Below, piece after piece: positions 37,501-64,000 of a DNA stretch of 64,000 bases. Under the pieces are notes generated by a model. It was not told the origin of the DNA and searched no databases. It saw only the letters and a list, made by a program, of their open reading frames with translations. This DNA is from Cheilinus undulatus (Eukaryota > Chordata > Actinopteri > Labriformes > Labridae). The position numbers and the translations under genes are program-made. The DNA lies in the NCBI RefSeq assembly GCF_018320785.1, contig NC_054876.1:24822212-24886211 (forward strand), in the 5' to 3' direction. Position 1 is the first letter of the stretch; each line of letters opens with the position of its first letter.

Positions 37501-37540
37501 CCAGCCATGACTTCAAGGCTTCAACATTCTCTATGATCAT
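10438..37540 (-). CDS. rbm27: RBM27, CCCH zinc-finger and RRM RNA-binding protein, complete
   Basis: 21 coding exons on the minus strand, 5' to 3': 37540-37482, 35393-35275, 33686-33559, 33313-33234, 32614-32403, 31986-31687, 30838-30611, 26641-26450, 25378-25232, 25144-24991, 24719-24566, 23699-23466, 23364-23233, 21035-20910, 20721-20647, 18889-18713, 18607-18503, 15152-14925, 14848-14765, 14026-13907, 10539-10438. They sum to 3,156 nt (1,051 aa plus stop), close to human RBM27 (about 1,060 aa), and all junctions keep phase. Domains: PWI-like fold (about 1-75), RS/RE-rich region (130-200), CCCH finger C295-C304-C310-H314, proline-rich 315-440, RRM1 about 561-637, coiled coil about 745-870, RGG-like stretch, RRM2 about 926-1000 and an acidic tail ending EYESRSWRR. 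The family binds RNA in the nucleus and acts in nuclear RNA surveillance; the precise role of RBM27 is less well known. RBM26, the chromosome-13 paralogue, is the alternative, excluded by the POU4F3 and LARS1 neighbours. Confidence 0.95.
11220..12320 (-). mobile_element. L2-clade LINE 3' fragment (reverse transcriptase corpse)
   Basis: Minus-strand non-LTR reverse transcriptase remnant in RBM27 intron 20. The catalytic YADDTVIY motif is at about 12220-12200, followed by [29 protein letters not shown] and a C-terminal stretch [17 protein letters not shown]. The frame shifts near 11650. After the coding part comes a 3' UTR whose plus-strand complement is AACCTTTATTTAGCCAGGTA, then a homopolymer (T run 11230-11245), the usual end of teleost L2 copies. 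Truncated at its 5' end and dead. Confidence 0.85.
13907..14026 (-). CDS. rbm27: RBM27 coding exon 20 (end of RRM2)
   Basis: Reads [20 protein letters not shown] and then acidic residues [13 protein letters not shown]. Ends phase 0 at ACG|GTACGG; the alternative GTAAAC 5 nt on would break phase with the last exon. Confidence 0.93.
14345..14600 (-). mobile_element. LINE 3' end fragment
   Basis: Minus-strand reading [14 protein letters not shown] near 14560-14520 matches the closing residues of L2-type LINE ORF2 (FKS.LKTHLF). AT-rich 3' sequence follows. Short and degenerate. Confidence 0.45.
14765..15152 (-). CDS. rbm27: RBM27 coding exons 18-19 (Arg-Gly-rich stretch, RRM2)
   Basis: Exon 18 (15152-14925) has [18 protein letters not shown], then [17 protein letters not shown] and EELMPHFV. 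Exon 19 (14848-14765, 84 nt, phase 0/0) has [20 protein letters not shown]. As I recall, the human reference RBM27 protein runs straight from the exon-18 to the exon-20 equivalent, so exon 19 may be alternatively used. Confidence 0.92.
16700..18100 (+). repeat. Minisatellite-cored interspersed repeat, copy B
   Basis: Same architecture and orientation as copy A at 4590. The left arm (16700-16880) shares CTGACAAACCCA, AATGGGCCTTCC, GCATGTGTG and GCTAACAGT. The core is longer (about 16900-17900), with units like CCATTTTTGCCACTTTAAAC alternating with CCACCTGTTGTTGCCTCTGT. The right arm is TTTGCTGACCTCCATGGG, CCCCCAGCTTGGCT. Lies in RBM27 intron 17. The core differs from copy A in length and unit order, while the arms are alike. 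Confidence 0.78.
18503..23364 (-). CDS. rbm27: RBM27 coding exons 13-17 (linker and coiled coil)
   Basis: Exons 23364-23233, 21035-20910, 20721-20647, 18889-18713 and 18607-18503, all phase 0. They encode [13 protein letters not shown], a charged helix ([23 protein letters not shown]), [19 protein letters not shown] and [19 protein letters not shown]. The intron after exon 14 starts GC rather than GT (CAG|GCATGT at 20910/20909), while the next exon is firmly phase 0. Confidence 0.92.
19460..20450 (-). mobile_element. L2-clade LINE fragment (reverse transcriptase, degraded)
   Basis: Minus-strand motif [17 protein letters not shown] (about 20190-20140), the palm motif A of non-LTR reverse transcriptase, then [20 protein letters not shown] and SCGVPQE (motif B) with frameshifts afterwards. 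Its plus-strand part at 19500 (GCATTGCAGTAATCC) is a sequence common in fish LINE 3' regions. Lies in RBM27 intron 15. Confidence 0.8.
21823..22332 (-). mobile_element. Short PIF/Harbinger element with transposase remnant
   Basis: 510 bp bounded by perfect 25-bp terminal inverted repeats (21823-21847 and 22308-22332, starting TAAGCCTGATTTATGC). The inside keeps the first part of a Harbinger nuclease gene on the minus strand (see the separate entry). Outer 3-bp sequences are TAA and TTA, so whether they are target duplication or part of the repeat is unclear. Lies in RBM27 intron 13. Confidence 0.8.
21980..22192 (-). pseudogene. Harbinger nuclease N-terminal remnant
   Basis: Starts with ATG at 22192 and runs to a stop at 21982-21980, with one internal TGA at 22102-22100. 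After the internal stop it reads [13 protein letters not shown] and [19 protein letters not shown]. This matches the layout of the N-terminal part of PIF/Harbinger nucleases (RRWWVRP..N..R...GEF..LV..LR). The catalytic DDE part is missing. Confidence 0.65.
23466..23699 (-). CDS. rbm27: RBM27 coding exon 12 (second half of RRM1)
   Basis: Reads [14 protein letters not shown] and [15 protein letters not shown], the RNP1-side strand and the end of RRM1, followed by a Gln/Ser-rich tail. Phase 0 at both ends. Confidence 0.94.
23959..24462. mobile_element. hAT-like non-autonomous element (degraded)
   Basis: The left end CAGTGTTTCCCACAGGA, followed by CTATTTGTGGTGGTGGG, and the right end CTATTTGTGGCGGGCC ... 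GGGAAACGCC are the recognisable ends of a common fish hAT relic. The right end is mutated and no clear 8-bp duplication is visible. Lies in RBM27 intron 11. Confidence 0.55.
24566..25378 (-). CDS. rbm27: RBM27 coding exons 9-11 (linker and start of RRM1)
   Basis: Exon 9 (25378-25232) has [11 protein letters not shown] and [10 protein letters not shown]. Exon 10 (25144-24991) has [10 protein letters not shown] and AAKKPWMEK. Exon 11 (24719-24566) has [20 protein letters not shown] and [11 protein letters not shown], the first beta-alpha-beta of RRM1. A nearby TTTAG 19 nt upstream of exon 10 would break the frame, so the CTTCAAG acceptor is used. Confidence 0.92.
26450..26641 (-). CDS. rbm27: RBM27 coding exon 8 (polyproline)
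   Basis: Encodes [13 protein letters not shown], then a run of 12 prolines followed by serines. The 12-Pro run comes from a GGA/GGT-type microsatellite on the plus strand (about 26500-26535) and is likely length-variable. Phase 1 at both ends. Confidence 0.85.
27880..28088. mobile_element. TA-flanked MITE of about 209 bp
   Basis: Inverted ends containing GGGCCAAAACCTTGTATC (left) and the complement of GATATGAGGTTTTGGCCC (right), flanked by TA on each side (27878-27879 and 28089-28090), as expected for Tc1/mariner-mobilised MITEs. No coding sequence. Lies 95 bp left of the Tc1 element. Confidence 0.65.
28186..29681 (+). mobile_element. Near full-length Tc1/mariner element
   Basis: About 1.5 kb between TA dinucleotides (28184-28185 and 29682-29683). 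Terminal inverted repeats of about 200 bp (28186-28386 and about 29481-29681), beginning near GTGCATCTCAAAAAATTAG and both containing GAGTGAAGTATTTCAAG. The inside carries a broken transposase in plus orientation, antisense to the host gene RBM27 (intron 7). Confidence 0.88.
28512..29409 (+). pseudogene. Tc1 transposase pseudogene
   Basis: ATG at 28512 ([13 protein letters not shown]), then a frameshift near 28585 into [20 protein letters not shown] (helix-turn-helix), further shifts, LFSDESKF at about 28941 (first catalytic Asp) and [17 protein letters not shown] at about 29185-29235 (second Asp and third acidic residue), ending EGPTKY stop at 29407-29409. Intact motifs but several frame breaks; not functional. 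Confidence 0.85.
30611..30838 (-). CDS. rbm27: RBM27 coding exon 7 (rest of CCCH finger, proline-rich)
   Basis: Reads [19 protein letters not shown], completing a C-x8-C-x5-C-x3-H finger, then a long Pro/Met-rich low-complexity segment. Donor ACTG|GTGAGT, phase 1. Confidence 0.93.
30956..31201. mobile_element. Short GGATGCA-ended TIR element
   Basis: About 246 bp with inverted ends TAAGGATGCAGGATATTAT (left) and, read on the minus strand, TAGGGATGCATGATATTG (right). The interior has GGCAGATATGA-type motifs. The ends match those of the larger element at 43418-45563. Lies in RBM27 intron 6. Confidence 0.5.
31687..32614 (-). CDS. rbm27: RBM27 coding exons 5-6 (RS-rich region, first half of CCCH finger)
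   Basis: Exon 5 (32614-32403) encodes a dense Arg-Asp/Arg-Ser stretch with [19 protein letters not shown], typical of nuclear-speckle proteins. Exon 6 (31986-31687) ends with KQRCRDYD, the first Cys of the zinc finger. The intron therefore splits the finger after its first ligand, in phase 1. Confidence 0.9.
33234..35393 (-). CDS. rbm27: RBM27 coding exons 2-4 (PWI-like fold and charged linker)
   Basis: Exon 2 (35393-35275) reads [19 protein letters not shown], nearly identical to mammals. Exon 3 (33686-33559) reads [16 protein letters not shown] and then an acidic/proline linker. Exon 4 (33313-33234) is Arg/Glu-rich. Phases 2/1/0/2 all fit. Confidence 0.92.
34660..34800 (+). repeat. 3' tail of a teleost retroelement (fragment)
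   Basis: Ends CATGCCAATAAAGCC, then GAACTGAATTGAATTGA and a GA-rich run; matches the layout of the copy at 2932-3030. Lies in RBM27 intron 2. Confidence 0.45.
36500..36672. repeat. Fish interspersed repeat of the AGTAAAAGTAC type (tentative)
   Basis: A run of GCAGTAAAAGTACAATTACT, AAGTAGAAGTAAAAGTA, ACTACTCCATTACAT and ends GGGCTGTAAAG on the minus strand. I recognise the wording as common in fish introns, but cannot assign a class. Confidence 0.35.
37482..37540 (-). CDS. rbm27: RBM27 coding exon 1 (start)
   Basis: Starts [19 protein letters not shown], close to the mammalian N-terminus [19 protein letters not shown]. Ends in phase 2 at an AT|GTGAGT donor, completing Ile with the next exon. 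This is the beginning of the PWI-like fold. Confidence 0.94.
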
Positions 37541-38036
37541 CGTGAGAAAGACTAAAATACTGTCTATAAGATGAAAGTGCGTTTTGATAACCCTGCTTTC
37601 ATCGTCTATAATTTTAAAAGCTTTAAGGCCTTCTGTCTCTCTTCACTGGCAGGTCGGACAAAATGTTTTACGGCATGGCAACACAAGTGGAGTTGTCGTA
37701 ATGACAACCCGAAGACATGTGTCATAATCATACAGCCTCAGTACTAAACTGCGGTTTGTAAATGCATATATGTGGCCCTGTAGAGTTGCAATAAAGTGTC
37801 TAGAATTAAAACGAGTTGATTCTGTTCGTCTATACATCCTTTTGGCTAAATATTTTACGTTACGACGTCTGAAAAGTCAATTGGACAACATTTCCCAGAG
37901 TACCCTGCGTGAGTCAAGCCGTGTGTCATCAGCCAGGCACCGGTGGCGTGGGTCTCTCTTGTCAAACTGGAAACTATTTCTACTACTGCTTCTGTCTTAA
38001 CTCAAAAATTATAAATAGCTGGAGCTTTTGGTCAAA
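37541..38036. promoter_or_regulatory. Divergent promoter shared by RBM27 and LARS1
   Basis: The two start codons (RBM27 minus at 37540, LARS1 plus at 38037) are only 496 bp apart and point away from each other, so both promoters and 5' UTRs must fit here unless there are non-coding first exons elsewhere. There is no clear TATA box at a suitable distance; a TATAAATA about 28 bp before the LARS1 ATG is probably within the 5' UTR. Several CpGs and a ZNF143-type site are present. Confidence 0.7.
37884..37909 (+). promoter_or_regulatory. ZNF143/Staf-type motif
   Basis: GACAACA directly followed by TTTCCCAGAGTACCCTGCG. It compares well with the vertebrate promoter motif ACTACAATTCCCAGAATGC followed by a TTGCG-type end, bound by ZNF143/Staf. 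It is about 130 bp from the LARS1 ATG and about 345 bp from the RBM27 ATG. Confidence 0.6.
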
Positions 38037-63112
<25,076 letters not shown>

Positions 63113-64000
63113 GTAAAACCAGAGGATTTAAGGGCAACACTGTAGTTTCATTTGCTGTCCCCTCTACATCTACATCTCTACTGTCGGCAGTAGATCAGTA
63201 CTTTTTCAGTTATGGGTTTTTCACTATTTTTTTCAGTGTGCTTAACTGTAATCTGTTTTTTATCCTAATTGATTGGGCTGTTTACTCAAACCCTCAGTTA
63301 GGTGACAGTCTTGTTTTTGAGCACAGTTCTGCTTCTCTTTGGTTTAAAGAGTGCCTTGGTAATTCTTGTGCAAGATTGAAGTCAACAACTTCAAAAGCTG
63401 TTGTTCTTTTCCTCTTTTGTGTTGAACAATGAAAAACCGCAGCCATTATGGAGACGAGTTTTACATTGAAAAATCCAAAGAAATTTATGAAATACACAGT
63501 GTGCAGCTTTTAATGTGTTTTATTGATCTGACGCTGAACAAAAGACACTGCTTACGGGCAGTCACAGCTTGTTCCTTCATTTTTAGCCTTTTTTTCCCAT
63601 GAATATCCTGGTTGCATGTCTATATTTTTCTTCACAGTATATACACTCCTAGCCTCTTCATTTATACAGTTTTACTTTAAGGTTGCATCACTTTTGGAAA
63701 AGATGCTATGATCTAATAGCAATATTTTTTTAATTTGGAAAGGGAATTTGAAATAAGATGACAATTAAATGTTAAGTATGACTTAAAGTGTTCTTTCATT
63801 ATAATGAACAAATTAGGTCTGAGGTCAAGTTGCAGATTGATCGTCTGAAACCTGCTGTGTTTCCAGTCTATTTCAGAGTCCCAGAGCTCGTTCAGGTGTT
63901 TCTGATCAAACAGAAAGAAACTAATAAATAGTCATGATTAGCTTTGTGTTCTTCCCAGGTTTTTCTCTCTCAAGCTGTTCTTTTAGCTTTCAAGTTGTTT
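63113..64000 (+). other. LARS1 intron 28 (partial)
   Basis: AT-rich intronic DNA to the window edge. No sequence resembling the next LARS1 exon (expected to begin ENLEKMG) is present, so at least 888 bp of this intron lie in the window. Confidence 0.6.

Noticed and set aside
10438-37540. RBM26 instead of RBM27
   Set aside because: The RBM26 neighbourhood would have POU4F1; here the POU gene is POU4F3 and LARS1 is adjacent. Linker and C-terminal wording (EYESRSWRR) fit RBM27.
37691-37708. GTTGTC...GACAAC palindrome in the shared promoter
   Set aside because: A 6-bp inverted repeat is expected by chance in this length; no known factor pattern.
38008-38017. TATAAATA as the LARS1 TATA box
   Set aside because: Only about 20-28 bp before the ATG, so transcription would start at or after the start codon.

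Overview
This is vertebrate nuclear DNA, almost certainly from a ray-finned (teleost) fish. It has AT-rich introns, short exons with GT-AG junctions, and many decayed Tc1/mariner, Harbinger, hAT-like, L2-clade LINE and SINE copies of the kinds common in teleosts. Three conserved protein-coding genes explain the coding content, in the order POU4F3 (minus) - RBM27 (minus) - LARS1 (plus, running off the right edge). The same neighbourhood exists on human chromosome 5q32, so this is an old vertebrate synteny block. Gene calls rest on translating and joining exons by eye and comparing them with family sequences I know; no alignment was run.

Layout: 1-2324 is POU4F3 (two coding exons, 353 aa, complete). 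2.3-7.6 kb is its upstream/intergenic DNA, with the first copy of an unusual minisatellite-cored repeat. About 7.6-10.4 kb is probably RBM27 3' UTR. 10438-37540 is RBM27: 21 coding exons, 1,051 aa, complete, every junction in phase. Its introns hold L2 LINE corpses, a second copy of the minisatellite-cored repeat, a Harbinger remnant, a hAT-like relic, a TA-flanked MITE and a nearly full-length Tc1 element. 37541-38036 is a 496-bp head-to-head promoter shared by RBM27 and LARS1, with a good ZNF143/Staf-type motif. 38037-63112 holds the first 28 coding exons (1,006 codons) of LARS1; the last roughly 170 codons lie beyond the window. LARS1 introns hold three more Tc1 fossils, a tRNA-type SINE with a perfect 11-bp target duplication, and several MITE-like repeats.

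Roles: POU4F3 is a sensory (hair-cell) POU-homeodomain transcription factor. RBM27 is a nuclear CCCH/RRM RNA-binding protein. LARS1 is cytosolic leucyl-tRNA synthetase and also a leucine sensor for mTORC1. They are linked by ancestral position, not by a pathway; only RBM27 and LARS1 plausibly share regulation, through the common promoter. I found no new multi-gene system. The observations most worth following are the two minisatellite-cored repeats, the GC-AG intron and possible RRM2 cassette exon in RBM27, the shared promoter motif, and an unexplained CpG-containing island near 6.9-7.4 kb.
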